A stretch of 61,711 nucleotides of DNA from an uncultured Eubacteriales bacterium (GCA_900546695.1 URDX01000010.1:1-61711); one strand, 5' to 3'. Positions 49,591 to 58,478 are shown, counted from the stretch's first letter. Program-made: numbers and translations. The notes: a model not told the origin generated them from the sequence alone.

Positions 49591-51228
49591 ATGAAGTCAA
49601 AGAAACTGTTGATGACGGTGATCGCGGTCATCGTGCTGTTTATTCCGACGATAATCGGAATAGTCAGCTATCGGACGGCACAGTCGTCGCCTGTCACAAA
49701 AAGCTCGGTCACAAAGATGGTGCTTCGTACGCCGAAGGGCAACGAATATGTTTTCGACAAGAGCGCAGAGACTCAGCCCGAGCAGCAGATCGACGGAAGT
49801 ATGATTACATATTTCGTCACCGCAAACGAGAACGCAGCCTCGCTCTCCTCTCTTTCGACCGCTCTTGCGGGCAGAGAATGCTTTGAGGCAACCTACTACT
49901 GCTACGACAAGGAGCCGGTATACAAATACTATTTCTCCACCGACGCAAACGACTGCTACATCGTTGACAACAACGGCGCGGCATACCGTATGGCGGCGGA
50001 GGATGCGACAAAATTCATCTATTCTCCGTACGGAATAGATATGTACACCTCATCGTCGGTACCCGTGCTCTCGGTCGGCGAAACGACCATCCACCCGGCA
50101 AGCATGCAGTGGCAGTATCTGCTCCCGAGCGGGGAGTACGGCAACGCAATAACGCAGCTTGCGACATCGGCTGAGACGGCATCGGTCGGCGGCAGCCTTG
50201 ACCTCTCCTTCGACGTTATGCCGGACTATATGCAGGTGCAGATAAGCGACGGCGACGAGGTCATATATAACGATCTGTATTCGGGTCTGTCCGCAGTCAA
50301 GTTTACCGACAGCGGAACGCTGGGCGTCAAGATACAGGCAAAATGGTACGACGACAGCACCCGCGCAAGCTACGGCGAGGGCTACTATGAGTTCAATATC
50401 GAGATCAGTGCACCCGCCACCTTCACGCTCGGCACAAACACCATTCAGCACGGCGACTTCGTCGTAATAACAGGTAAGAACGTCAAGGATGGCGCGGAGA
50501 TTTCATTCTCCTCAAGCCCCGATATCGGCTTTACGCCGCAGTTCTTCCGCGACGGGGACAACGTTTACGCACTCGTGCCCATCTCGTATGATGTCGAGTA
50601 CAGTGCGACCGAGCAGTTCACCATCGACTGCGACGGAAGCAGCTCGACGCTCACGCTGAACGTGACCGAAAAGACCTACCGCACGCAGAACTACGGAATC
50701 TCGGTTGACCTTATATCCAAGTATTTTGACGGCAACGCAAAGGCTGCTTACGCAGAGGGCATGGCTCCGTACTATGCAAACAAGGAGTCTACGCGCTACT
50801 TCGAGGGTGCGCTCGGCTATCCGTCAAGCTCGATATCCAACCTCAATACCGTCAAGACAGGCTATGGCGTATGGCGTACCCTGACCGCGACGGGCGGACA
50901 GTACCGCAACGACGGAGTTGACTTTATCATCGGCTCCTCCTCGTCGGTCAACGCCGCATATGCAGGTAAGGTCATCTTCGCGGGCGAGCAGACCGTAACC
51001 GGCAAAACGGTCGTCATCGACCACGGCTGGGGGCTTAAGAGCGTCTACGCTCATCTGAGCTCGATAAGCGTCTCCGAGGGAGACACGGTCGAGAAGGGCC
51101 AGGACCTCGGAGTTGTCGGTTCGACAGGCTTTACCGATCAGGTACTGCTCCATTTCGGACTGTTCGCGTTCGATAAGCCCGTCTGCCCGTATAACTACTA
51201 CGACAGCGAGATTCCGATAGCAAACTGA
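49591..51228 (+). CDS. M23/LytM-like surface protein with incomplete zinc site
   Basis: 545 residues: N-terminal membrane anchor (LLMTVIAVIVLFIPTIIGIV), about 400 residues of beta-rich extracellular region, and a C-terminal LytM domain (about 435-545): NDGVDFIIGS, KTVVIDHGWGLKSVYAHLSS, GVVGSTGF and LLHFGLF. Active M23 enzymes have HxxxD and HxH ligands; here these read NxxxD-like (N-D-G-V-D) and L-L-H, so two zinc ligands are missing. It is therefore probably a non-catalytic binding or scaffold protein, comparable in idea to SpoIIQ. Terminator follows at 51314-51350. Confidence 0.85.
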   Translation: MKSKKLLMTVIAVIVLFIPTIIGIVSYRTAQSSPVTKSSVTKMVLRTPKGNEYVFDKSAETQPEQQIDGSMITYFVTANENAASLSSLSTALAGRECFEATYYCYDKEPVYKYYFSTDANDCYIVDNNGAAYRMAAEDATKFIYSPYGIDMYTSSSVPVLSVGETTIHPASMQWQYLLPSGEYGNAITQLATSAETASVGGSLDLSFDVMPDYMQVQISDGDEVIYNDLYSGLSAVKFTDSGTLGVKIQAKWYDDSTRASYGEGYYEFNIEISAPATFTLGTNTIQHGDFVVITGKNVKDGAEISFSSSPDIGFTPQFFRDGDNVYALVPISYDVEYSATEQFTIDCDGSSSTLTLNVTEKTYRTQNYGISVDLISKYFDGNAKAAYAEGMAPYYANKESTRYFEGALGYPSSSISNLNTVKTGYGVWRTLTATGGQYRNDGVDFIIGSSSSVNAAYAGKVIFAGEQTVTGKTVVIDHGWGLKSVYAHLSSISVSEGDTVEKGQDLGVVGSTGFTDQVLLHFGLFAFDKPVCPYNYYDSEIPIAN

Positions 51229-51313
51229 TCGGAGTGCGCACCGCAACGGCATACTAACGCACACGGCATACCCGTCCGCACATATCGTGATATTTCCCCC
51301 AAAAACAGACTTT

Positions 51314-51350
51314 CCGCACAGCCCGGTATCGGGCTGTGCGGTATTTTTTT
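51314..51350 (+). terminator. Terminator of the M23-like gene
   Basis: CCGCACAGCCCG pairs with CGGGCTGTGCGG, followed by TATTTTTTT. Confidence 0.9.
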
Positions 51351-51490
51351 GTTTTTCGCGATACAGAAGCAGCGTAACGTCGCGCGAATATTCTGCCGAA
51401 TTATGCGGCAAGCGGGCGTCTTCGCGGTTATCGGGGCGGATTCGGTCGTAAACAGGGGAACGAAATTTACAAATATTTCTATGGAATCTA

Positions 51491-51520
51491 TTGACAAATT
51501 GTGCGAAAAGGGGCTATAAT
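51491..51520 (+). promoter_or_regulatory. Promoter of the first dockerin protein gene
   Basis: TTGACA (51491-51496), 18-base spacer, TATAAT (51515-51520). Confidence 0.8.
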
Positions 51521-51526
51521 TCTTAT

Positions 51527-51694
51527 GCAAGAAGGGGGTGTTTCCGTTGTGCAAGTAATTTTCGCCTCAGTTCCAAGCATATACCCAAGTAAGTTTTTAA
51601 CGGCAGGAGCAGTTTTTTGCGGCAGCCGTCCCGATATATACGGGACCGTACCGCATGACGCTTCGGAAATGCAAAAGCAGAAAGGAATAACAAA
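51527..51694 (+). other. 168-base structured leader
   Basis: Untranslated leader between the promoter and ATG 51695. It contains the stem TGCGG...GTCCCG with CGGGAC...CCGCA (about 51617-51655). An AGAAGGGGGTG with a nearby GTG could start a short leader peptide. No known riboswitch was recognised. Confidence 0.4.
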
Positions 51695-53290
51695 ATGCTT
51701 GAAAGAATCAAAAAATCGACCGCCGTTCTTTGCTCGCTTATACTGCTTGCATCATCGCTGCCCGCGAACGCCGTCGACATCGACACGTCGATCGACATCG
51801 GCAATGCCGGCGGGCTTATCGTCGGAGACATCATCGGGGGAGGTGAAGGCGACAGCCTGCCGATAGCCAAGGAAGTGCTGCTCGAGCACCTTATCGAAGA
51901 GCCGGATGCGAACACAAACGCCTCGACTCTGCCGTTTCCCGTGAGCTACGACCTGACGACAAACTCATTTCTCCCCGCACTGCACTCCGAGGGGTCGACC
52001 CTCTCAACCGTAGAGGCGTGCGTATACTACCAGTATACATACGCTGCCAATCGGATGAACGGTGCATACAGCACCTCGAACAGCACGATATACTCGCCCG
52101 CATGGGTCGCGTGCTCGCTGCGTCCGTACGGCAACAATACTACGATCTTCTCTGCGGACGAATGCTACGATTTTCTTAAGGAGCACGGAGCACTGCACAT
52201 CATCGACGACACGACCACCTCCGCGGGCGCTGCGCCGACCAACGAGGCAAAGATACGTGAAGCGATGAAAACGCGGCTCCGCAGCTGGGGAGTCACCTCG
52301 CTCGCTCAGACGGGAAACACGCGGACAAGCGACGGGGTTATCAACATCAAGACAAAGCTCTACTACAACGGCGAGCTGCCGAGAGTTGATCTTCCCTACT
52401 ACATGATAACCAAAGAAAGCACAAGCACCGGCCACGGCAACGTCGTTGTCATGGGCTTGCACAAGCCTACGCTGAATTATTTCTCGGGAATAATCATCGG
52501 CTACGACGATAACGTCGTCTGCGATATCAACGGAGACGGCACTATCTCCGCGTGCGAGCGCGGCGCTTTCAAGGTCATCGGCGGCTTTAACCGCGGCGCG
52601 ACCCCCTACTGGATAATGTACGATGCCATGAATAAGGAAAGCGACATCTCGGGCGACTGGGATGCCGATTACGCAACTAATTACCGCGCGCCGAGAGTTC
52701 CGATATTCTCGTCCGCTGCCGATCTCGGCAACTGTATCTTTACAGCTTCGACACGTACGCATACCACCGACGTGCTGGCGCGTGTGCGCTTCGTGAACAC
52801 CGTTCACTATAAGCCCTCGGTGACCGTCGTAAAAACGCCGAGTCCCGACGGTATCGAGCCGTATACCGAATATCCCACAACGCAGAACGGTACAAACGGC
52901 AGCAGCTTCAGTGAAAGCTTTACGCTCCTGTATGACCTGAGCATGGCAGGGCTGAAGCGCAGCAATATCGCCAGCACCGCGAACAGCTACGGCCTGGATA
53001 TAAGCGGCGGAAGTGTCTCGGGCGTGACATTTGTCGACGACCTCGGCGAGACCGTTAAAACGGGCGTGCGGGACGCTTACGGCGGCTATATGACGACCTT
53101 CGGTCTCCCGATCGGCGACCTCAACTACAGCGGCACGGTTACAACGCAGGACCTCGTCCGCCTGCAGAACTATCTCGGCGGCACACGCGAGTTCTCCTCA
53201 CTGCAGATGTACCTTGCTGATGCAGACCGCGACGGTGATATTGATAACGACGACCTGCAGAAGATTATGCAGATAATCGCCGCAGGCTGA
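51695..53290 (+). CDS. Secreted papain-like pseudoprotease with C-terminal dockerin (copy 1)
   Basis: 531 residues. Signal peptide 1-26 (ends LPANA). Residues ~85-320 follow the clostridial C1 (papain) fold: YDLTTNSFLPAL, GSTLSTVEACVYYQYTYAAN, IIIGYDDNVVCDINGDG and GAFKVIGGFNRG...WIMYDA. Catalytic positions are replaced: Cys by Thr105, His by Phe263, Asn by Gly296. A Ca-binding loop DINGDGTISACE is inserted before the last motif, as in active relatives. Residues ~330-465 are a beta domain. Residues 472-531 form a type-I dockerin (DLNYSGTVTTQDL and DADRDGDIDNDDL). The paralogue lies at 53680. Domain calls are by eye. Confidence 0.75.
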   Translation: MLERIKKSTAVLCSLILLASSLPANAVDIDTSIDIGNAGGLIVGDIIGGGEGDSLPIAKEVLLEHLIEEPDANTNASTLPFPVSYDLTTNSFLPALHSEGSTLSTVEACVYYQYTYAANRMNGAYSTSNSTIYSPAWVACSLRPYGNNTTIFSADECYDFLKEHGALHIIDDTTTSAGAAPTNEAKIREAMKTRLRSWGVTSLAQTGNTRTSDGVINIKTKLYYNGELPRVDLPYYMITKESTSTGHGNVVVMGLHKPTLNYFSGIIIGYDDNVVCDINGDGTISACERGAFKVIGGFNRGATPYWIMYDAMNKESDISGDWDADYATNYRAPRVPIFSSAADLGNCIFTASTRTHTTDVLARVRFVNTVHYKPSVTVVKTPSPDGIEPYTEYPTTQNGTNGSSFSESFTLLYDLSMAGLKRSNIASTANSYGLDISGGSVSGVTFVDDLGETVKTGVRDAYGGYMTTFGLPIGDLNYSGTVTTQDLVRLQNYLGGTREFSSLQMYLADADRDGDIDNDDLQKIMQIIAAG

Positions 53291-53351
53291 TTTTCAGGAT
53301 CGGGATGCATCGGACGGGCAGCTCAGTCCGTCCGTGCTGCGGGGCATGCGT

Positions 53352-53441
53352 CGTGCAGACATGTACAATACATACATGCACCGTGCGTACATGTGCCATA
53401 CGAACATGCACCGTGCGGAAATGCTCAGTGCGTACATGACC
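53352..53441. repeat. 15-bp tandem repeat array (6 units) with pentapeptide-like frame
   Basis: Units start at 53352, 53367, 53382, 53397, 53412 and 53427; all carry ATG at the same place (for example CGTGCGTACATGTGC). Units 2 and 4 are alike, giving a 30-bp higher-order period. A 56-codon frame from ATG 53346 to 53516 reads ADMYN TYMHR AYMCH TNMHR AEMLS AYMTR, close to a pentapeptide-repeat pattern. The frame has only a weak ribosome site (GCGGGG), so coding is uncertain. Confidence 0.7.
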
Positions 53442-53508
53442 CGCAGCGCACCCGACATGCCGCCGTCGGACAAAAGGTCTGACGGCGAAAACAAATTACC
53501 GCTTAAGT

Positions 53509-53663
53509 GGGGATAGGAAAAAATGTTCGGCGCAGAAAAAGCGAATTTATTCTTTTCAGAGAAATCCGTTAGGCTTTCCTCCGATTTCTTTTAGTTTCTT
53601 TGCTATACTGAAATATAATCATTTAATATTCGCTTTTTCGTCCCGGGCATTTTTAACATTCCC
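53509..53663. repeat. Structured intergenic repeat, copy 3, module B only (155 bp)
   Basis: Ends GGGGATAGGAAAAAATG and CATTTTTAACATTCCC. Module B arms are GAAAAAGCGAAT (53535-53546) and ATTCGCTTTTTC (53627-53638), changed on both sides relative to the other copies (GCGAAAAC/GTTTTCGC). Module A is absent. The right end is 16 bases before ATG 53680, so it may supply the leader of that gene. Confidence 0.75.
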
Positions 53664-53679
53664 AAAGAAAGGATATAAA

Positions 53680-55272
53680 ATGTATAAAAGACTTAAAAAA
53701 TCGGCAGCGATGCTCTGCTCGCTCGCGATACTCGCCTCCTCCCTGCCCGTCGGCGCGCTTGATTCGGCAGGCAAAGCCGAGGATATCAGCCTCGGCGGAC
53801 CCGAGCTGCTTGAAAACGGCGACTGCACCCCCATCGACGAAGATGTGCTGCGCGAGCACACCATTGCAGTCGGTGAGGACACCGAAGCGGACGCGGGCGT
53901 AAATGTGGTAACCACACCGCCTCCCTCAAGCTATGACCTGTCCACAAGCAAATATTTCCCGACGCTCAGCACCCCCACTGCGCCCATATCGACCGCCGCC
54001 GCGTGCGTTTATTATCAGTTTACCTACACGGCAAACCGATACAACGATATAACGAGCAACAAGTCGACTACGGTTTACTCTCCCAACTGGGCAGGGAGAG
54101 CGCTGCGCACACTGGGAAACAGCACTTCTTCCGCCCCCGCCGACAAGTTCTATGACTTTCTCAAGGAGCACGGCGCGCTCCACTACAGCGACGACTCGAG
54201 CACATCGAACGGCGCAATGCCGACCGACGAGGCAAAGCTGCGTGAAGCGATGAAGACCCGCCTTAACACATGGAACGCACGTACCATCCCCTCCACCGGC
54301 ATAACCCGCACAAATACCTCGCTCATCTACATAAAGAGTTTGATTTCCATGGGCGACCTGCCGAGAGTCGAGATACCGTACTACGCAGTAACGAGAAACA
54401 GCTCGACATACGGCGATGTCGTTGTCATGACCCTGACAAAGAGCACGCTCAATGACTTTTCGGGTATCGTCGTCGGCTACAACGATAATATCGAGGTCGA
54501 TATCAACGGCGACGGCGTTATCTCCGCGTGCGAGCGCGGCGCTTTCAAGGTTCTCGGCGGCAGAAACGGGGGCTCGACCGGCTATACATGGATAATGTAC
54601 GACGCACTGAATTATCAGAGCAGTATCTCGGGCGAATGGGAGGATGAGTACACCACCCTGTACCGTGCGCCGAGACAGCCCGCTTTCCATAACCCCAACA
54701 CATCAAGCGGCAACTATTTTTACACCATAAATGTTCGCGCGTACGATACCGAGGTCATGGCGCGTGTAAGCTTCAAGAATGCGGTACAGTATATGCCGAG
54801 AGTCAATCTCTACCGCTGCACCGATGATCCCGATGATGAGATAGAGTATGAAACGACCCAGAACACCATATACGGCACAAGCTATCAGCAGGACTTTTTC
54901 CTGCTGTTCGACCTCAGCCTCGTCTGGCTGTCGTACACCAATATCGGCACAAGCGGCTACAGATATGAGGTTCTTGCAAATACCACAAGCGGTACGGTCG
55001 ATAACGTAAGGTTCATCGACGACCTCGGAGATACCGTTGCAGCACTGACCGGGAACAACGATGTTTACGGCGCCGAGCTCTGCTTCCCGATAGGCGACCT
55101 TAACTACAGCGGCACCGTTACAACGCAGGACCTCGTCCGTCTGCAGAACTATCTCGACGGCAATCGCGAGCTGTCCTCGCTTCAGCTCGATCGTGCCGAT
55201 GCCGACCGCGACGGCAATGTCGACACCGACGATCTGCAGAGAATAATGCAGATAATAGCTGCAAGCAAATGA
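53680..55272 (+). CDS. Secreted papain-like pseudoprotease with C-terminal dockerin (copy 2)
   Basis: 530 residues, collinear with the 51695 protein. Signal peptide ends near LPVGA. C1-like region with SYDLSTSKYFPTLS, APISTAAACVYYQFTYTANR, GIVVGYNDNIEVDINGDG and GAFKVLGG. Catalytic positions are again Thr105 (Cys), Phe260 (His) and Gly293 (Asn), the same substitutions as copy 1. Dockerin at the end: GDLNYSGTVTTQDLVRLQNY and DADRDGNVDTDDLQRIMQI. The shared unusual residues suggest selection for a non-enzymatic role. AAAGAAAGGAT precedes the ATG. Tandem duplication with copy 1. Confidence 0.75.
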   Translation: MYKRLKKSAAMLCSLAILASSLPVGALDSAGKAEDISLGGPELLENGDCTPIDEDVLREHTIAVGEDTEADAGVNVVTTPPPSSYDLSTSKYFPTLSTPTAPISTAAACVYYQFTYTANRYNDITSNKSTTVYSPNWAGRALRTLGNSTSSAPADKFYDFLKEHGALHYSDDSSTSNGAMPTDEAKLREAMKTRLNTWNARTIPSTGITRTNTSLIYIKSLISMGDLPRVEIPYYAVTRNSSTYGDVVVMTLTKSTLNDFSGIVVGYNDNIEVDINGDGVISACERGAFKVLGGRNGGSTGYTWIMYDALNYQSSISGEWEDEYTTLYRAPRQPAFHNPNTSSGNYFYTINVRAYDTEVMARVSFKNAVQYMPRVNLYRCTDDPDDEIEYETTQNTIYGTSYQQDFFLLFDLSLVWLSYTNIGTSGYRYEVLANTTSGTVDNVRFIDDLGDTVAALTGNNDVYGAELCFPIGDLNYSGTVTTQDLVRLQNYLDGNRELSSLQLDRADADRDGNVDTDDLQRIMQIIAASK

Positions 55273-55273
55273 C

Positions 55274-55373
55274 GGGAAGGCTAAAATCGTCCGGACCTAA
55301 AATCGCCTCTGTCGTACGCCGGCACGGCGACGTGACGATTTTAGGCGCTTCTGCATCTTTTTTATCACTCCCC
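55274..55373. repeat. Structured intergenic repeat, copy 4, inverted, module A only (100 bp)
   Basis: Reads as the reverse complement of the other copies: GGGAAGGCTAAAATCGTCC at the left, and a right end ATCACTCCCC. Module A arms CCTAAAATCG and CGATTTTAGG with inner GTACGCC/GGC. Module B is absent. It begins one base after the TGA of the 53680 gene. A partial second terminus (GGGGAGGCTG) follows at 55380. Confidence 0.75.
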
Positions 55374-55501
55374 GTTCTTGGGGAGGCTGAAAAAACGCAG
55401 ACCTAAAAAAGCTCCTTCCGCGTACGCGGGGACGGGGCAATGACATCCGCATAACGGAATAATAAAAAAGCGCCCTACGTCCGCGCCGACACGCGGGAGC
55501 T

Positions 55502-55538
55502 CCCGACAGAGCAACACGCTCTGTCGGGTTCTTTTTTT
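55502..55538 (+). terminator. Strong terminator before the MBOAT gene
   Basis: CCCGACAGAG, 7-base loop, CTCTGTCGGG, then TTCTTTTTTT. Confidence 0.9.
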
Positions 55539-55599
55539 GCACTCAATCTTCCCGATTAGCGGCACGGTCGGTCACTTTTAGCTGTCTGCACAAATGTTC

Positions 55600-55628
55600 T
55601 TGCTAAATTCTGCAATTTGTGATATACT
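55600..55628 (+). promoter_or_regulatory. Promoter of the MBOAT-DHHW operon
   Basis: TTGCTA (55600-55605), 17-base spacer, TATACT (55623-55628). Confidence 0.7.
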
Positions 55629-55677
55629 TAGATAAGGTCAGCGTTTGTTTTTTACACGACGACCGAAAGGATCATCT

Positions 55678-57102
55678 ATGGTATTTACAAGCACGGTTTT
55701 TCTGTATTACTTTCTGCCGCCGCTTCTGGTTCTGTATTACGCAATGCACGGCAGGTGGCTGCTTCCGATAAAGAATTTCATCCTGCTCGTGTTCAGCCTC
55801 GTCTTTTACGCATGGGGCGGGGTGGGAAATCTGTTTATACTTCTCGCGTCGGTGGTCGTGAACTACCTCGGTGGTCTCGGGGTCGGGCTGTCAAAGAGCC
55901 GCGGTGCAAAAAGAGCTTTTCTTATCCTGTCGCTGCTGTTCAGTCTCGGGCTGCTCGGGTATTATAAGTATGCCGGCTTCGGCGCGGGCATACTGAACAG
56001 CCTCGGCATCCCCGTCGCCGTACCGAGCATCGTACTCCCGATAGGCATATCATTTTTCACGTTTCAAGGCGTCAGCTATGTCATTGACGTATACCGCGGA
56101 GATGCGGGAGTTCAGAAAAACCCCCTGTATGTCGCGCTGTACATCGCGCTCTTTCCGCAGCTCGTTGCGGGACCTATCGTAAGATATACGACCGTTGAGT
56201 ACGAGATAACGCACAGAGAGCATACCCTTTCCGATTTTTCGGACGGTCTTGTGCGCTTTTTCATCGGCTTCGGCAAGAAGATGCTTCTCGCAAACGCTAT
56301 GGGTGAGATAGCGGACGACGTCTTTACCATGGGCAGCGACGTGCTGACCGCTCCCGTCGCATGGGTCGGTGCGATAGCGTATTCGTTTCAGATATACTTT
56401 GATTTTTCGGCATATTCCGACATGGCAATAGGGCTCGGACGCATGTTCGGCTTTCATTTTCTTGAAAACTTCAACTATCCGTACATTTCGGATTCGATAA
56501 CCGACTTCTGGAGACGGTGGCACATTTCGCTCTCGACGTGGTTCAGAGATTACGTATACATCCCGCTCGGCGGAAACCGATGCAGCAAAGCGCGCTGTAT
56601 CTTCAATCTTTCCGTCGTCTGGTTTCTCACCGGCATGTGGCACGGCGCAAACTGGACGTTTATCGCATGGGGGCTGTATTTCGGAGCGCTGCTGATAATC
56701 GAAAAATACCCCCTCGGCAGCATCCTGCCGAAGATTCCGCGTGCCGTCCGCCGCGTCGTGACTCTTGTTATCGTCATGATAGGCTGGGTACTGTTCAGAA
56801 GCGATTCCATCGCGGATGCGGGACGCTACCTTGCGGTGATGTTCGGTGGCGGTGGCTTTGCCGTCGATCAGGCGGTGTACTACATCGTCGAGTACCTGCC
56901 CGAATTCATACTTTGCATCGTCGCAAGCCTGCCGATAAAAGTCGCGCTTGAGCGGCGTCTCGACCGCAGCTGCGAGAGCAGCATGCCCGCTTTTCTCACA
57001 AAGGAGCTCGGCACAAAGCTCTTTGCACTTGCGGTATTCGTCCTCTCGTTTATAAAGCTGATATCGGGAAATTTCAATCCGTTTATCTATTTCCAGTTCT
57101 GA
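55678..57102 (+). CDS. MBOAT O-acyltransferase (AlgI/PatA-like)
   Basis: 474 residues with about ten to twelve membrane helices. Family motifs: LPIGISFFTFQGVSYVIDVY, FPQLVAGPIVRY, FWRRWHISLSTWFRDYVYIP (first conserved His) and FLTGMWHGANWTFIAWGLYF (catalytic His). It moves acetyl groups across the membrane for O-acetylation of a surface polysaccharide or peptidoglycan. ATG 55678 follows AAAGGATC; the frame upstream lacks a ribosome site. Followed 43 bases later by its likely partner acetyltransferase at 57146. Confidence 0.95.
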   Translation: MVFTSTVFLYYFLPPLLVLYYAMHGRWLLPIKNFILLVFSLVFYAWGGVGNLFILLASVVVNYLGGLGVGLSKSRGAKRAFLILSLLFSLGLLGYYKYAGFGAGILNSLGIPVAVPSIVLPIGISFFTFQGVSYVIDVYRGDAGVQKNPLYVALYIALFPQLVAGPIVRYTTVEYEITHREHTLSDFSDGLVRFFIGFGKKMLLANAMGEIADDVFTMGSDVLTAPVAWVGAIAYSFQIYFDFSAYSDMAIGLGRMFGFHFLENFNYPYISDSITDFWRRWHISLSTWFRDYVYIPLGGNRCSKARCIFNLSVVWFLTGMWHGANWTFIAWGLYFGALLIIEKYPLGSILPKIPRAVRRVVTLVIVMIGWVLFRSDSIADAGRYLAVMFGGGGFAVDQAVYYIVEYLPEFILCIVASLPIKVALERRLDRSCESSMPAFLTKELGTKLFALAVFVLSFIKLISGNFNPFIYFQF

Positions 57103-57145
57103 GCGAGCCGCACATCATTTGAAGCACACGGCAAAAGGAGCACCG

Positions 57146-58354
57146 ATGAATAAAGTAAAACCGAGGGCTGTGCTTTCCGCAATATTTGCGGTCTGCATGA
57201 CAGCAGCCTTCTGCATACCGATAGGATATATGTCCGTCAACACATTAACAAAAGAGAAGGAGTCCTATTCGTACTACGAAAACCGCCTTCTTTCGGAAGA
57301 ACCCGAGTACACGACCGATGGACTGCTGTCGGGGGCGCTGATGAACGACATCGAAACGTATATTAAGGATCACGCGACGCTGAGAGACAGTATAGTCGGA
57401 ATATATACCGCCATGAATCTCGATATATTGAAGCGCCCCGTTGTAAACGGCGTTGTTATAACGGATGATGCGCTGCTTCCGTACAATGCGCCCGAGCGCG
57501 TGAGCGACGACGAGATAGCCGAGGCAGCCGACAAAACGGCGGCAAATCTGCGTCTGCACAGCGAAGAGGTCGGCGCATACGGCGGTTACTTCTGCTATGT
57601 TGCGGTGCCGTGCCAGTATGTGTTTTTTGAGGACAGCTATCCGACGTATCTTGGTAACCGCTCGGAATATACCGCAGCATCGTCGGCGGCGCTGTTTTCA
57701 AGGCTCGATAGCTGCGGCGTGAACTATATCGACATGAAAGCGGTGTTCGACTCGCTCGGCGCAAGACCCGAATTTTCGTCAACGGTCGACAATCATTACG
57801 GCATAATAGGCGCATACGAGACCTACCGCGCGATTATGAATAACATCATCGAGGGCTCGCCGTTTAGACCGTATGTTCTGACCGAGGAGAGCAGCACTCT
57901 TACAACGCTGCCGAACGATTATCTCGGCTCACGCAGCAGAAAGCTGCTCGGCATGCGCGGCGGCAACGAAAAGCTCAGCATTATCGAACCGATAAACAAT
58001 ATCCCGTTCGACCGCTATGACAATGATAATACCGACCCGATACACATTGTGTACAACATTCCGAGCGACCCGAACGAGCGCGTGCTGTACGAGCTGTATA
58101 TGAGCGGGGACGTCGCAAAGACGGTTATCGAGACCGACCGCCCCGAGCTGCCGTCGATACTTATCTACGGCGACAGCTTTACCAATCCCGTAGAGTGCAT
58201 CGCATATACGGGCTTTGATACCATGTATTCGTACGATTTCAGACACTACGATGAAATGAGTCTGTCCGAGATAATCGAGGAATATAAGCCGGATGTAGTC
58301 GTGTGCATACGGGATTATGAAGCAATGCTGAACTACGAAAGCAACGGATGCTGA
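57146..58354 (+). CDS. DHHW-family O-acetyltransferase partner (AlgJ/AlgX/PatB-like)
   Basis: 402 residues. One N-terminal membrane helix (AIFAVCMTAAFCIPIGYMSV), then an extracellular SGNH-like domain. The motif usually DHHW/DxHW reads TVDNHYG near 213, and the nucleophile motif is IYGDSFTNP near 341. It likely accepts acetyl from the MBOAT protein and transfers it to the polymer outside. AAAGGAG precedes ATG 57146; the longer frame starts nine codons earlier without one. Terminator at 58398-58440. Confidence 0.88.
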   Translation: MNKVKPRAVLSAIFAVCMTAAFCIPIGYMSVNTLTKEKESYSYYENRLLSEEPEYTTDGLLSGALMNDIETYIKDHATLRDSIVGIYTAMNLDILKRPVVNGVVITDDALLPYNAPERVSDDEIAEAADKTAANLRLHSEEVGAYGGYFCYVAVPCQYVFFEDSYPTYLGNRSEYTAASSAALFSRLDSCGVNYIDMKAVFDSLGARPEFSSTVDNHYGIIGAYETYRAIMNNIIEGSPFRPYVLTEESSTLTTLPNDYLGSRSRKLLGMRGGNEKLSIIEPINNIPFDRYDNDNTDPIHIVYNIPSDPNERVLYELYMSGDVAKTVIETDRPELPSILIYGDSFTNPVECIAYTGFDTMYSYDFRHYDEMSLSEIIEEYKPDVVVCIRDYEAMLNYESNGC

Positions 58355-58397
58355 AATAACACAGACCGAGTTCGATTATGCTTAAATTGTCCTAACC

Positions 58398-58440
58398 GAA
58401 AAAACGGATAAAAGCAAGCAGCTTTCATCCGTTTTTCTTT
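58398..58440 (+). terminator. Terminator of the MBOAT-DHHW operon
   Basis: AAAAACGGAT pairs with ATCCGTTTTT around a loop holding AAAGC/GCTTT; followed by CTTTTG. Confidence 0.8.
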
Positions 58441-58478
58441 TGTTCGTTTTTTCTTTCTGCGCTTTTCAGCCACGACTC

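Noticed and set aside
53294..53494. Reverse 66-codon frame across the 15-bp array
   Set aside because: The 15-bp period forces a five-residue repeat in every frame; this strand has no ribosome site and a less regular pattern than the forward frame.
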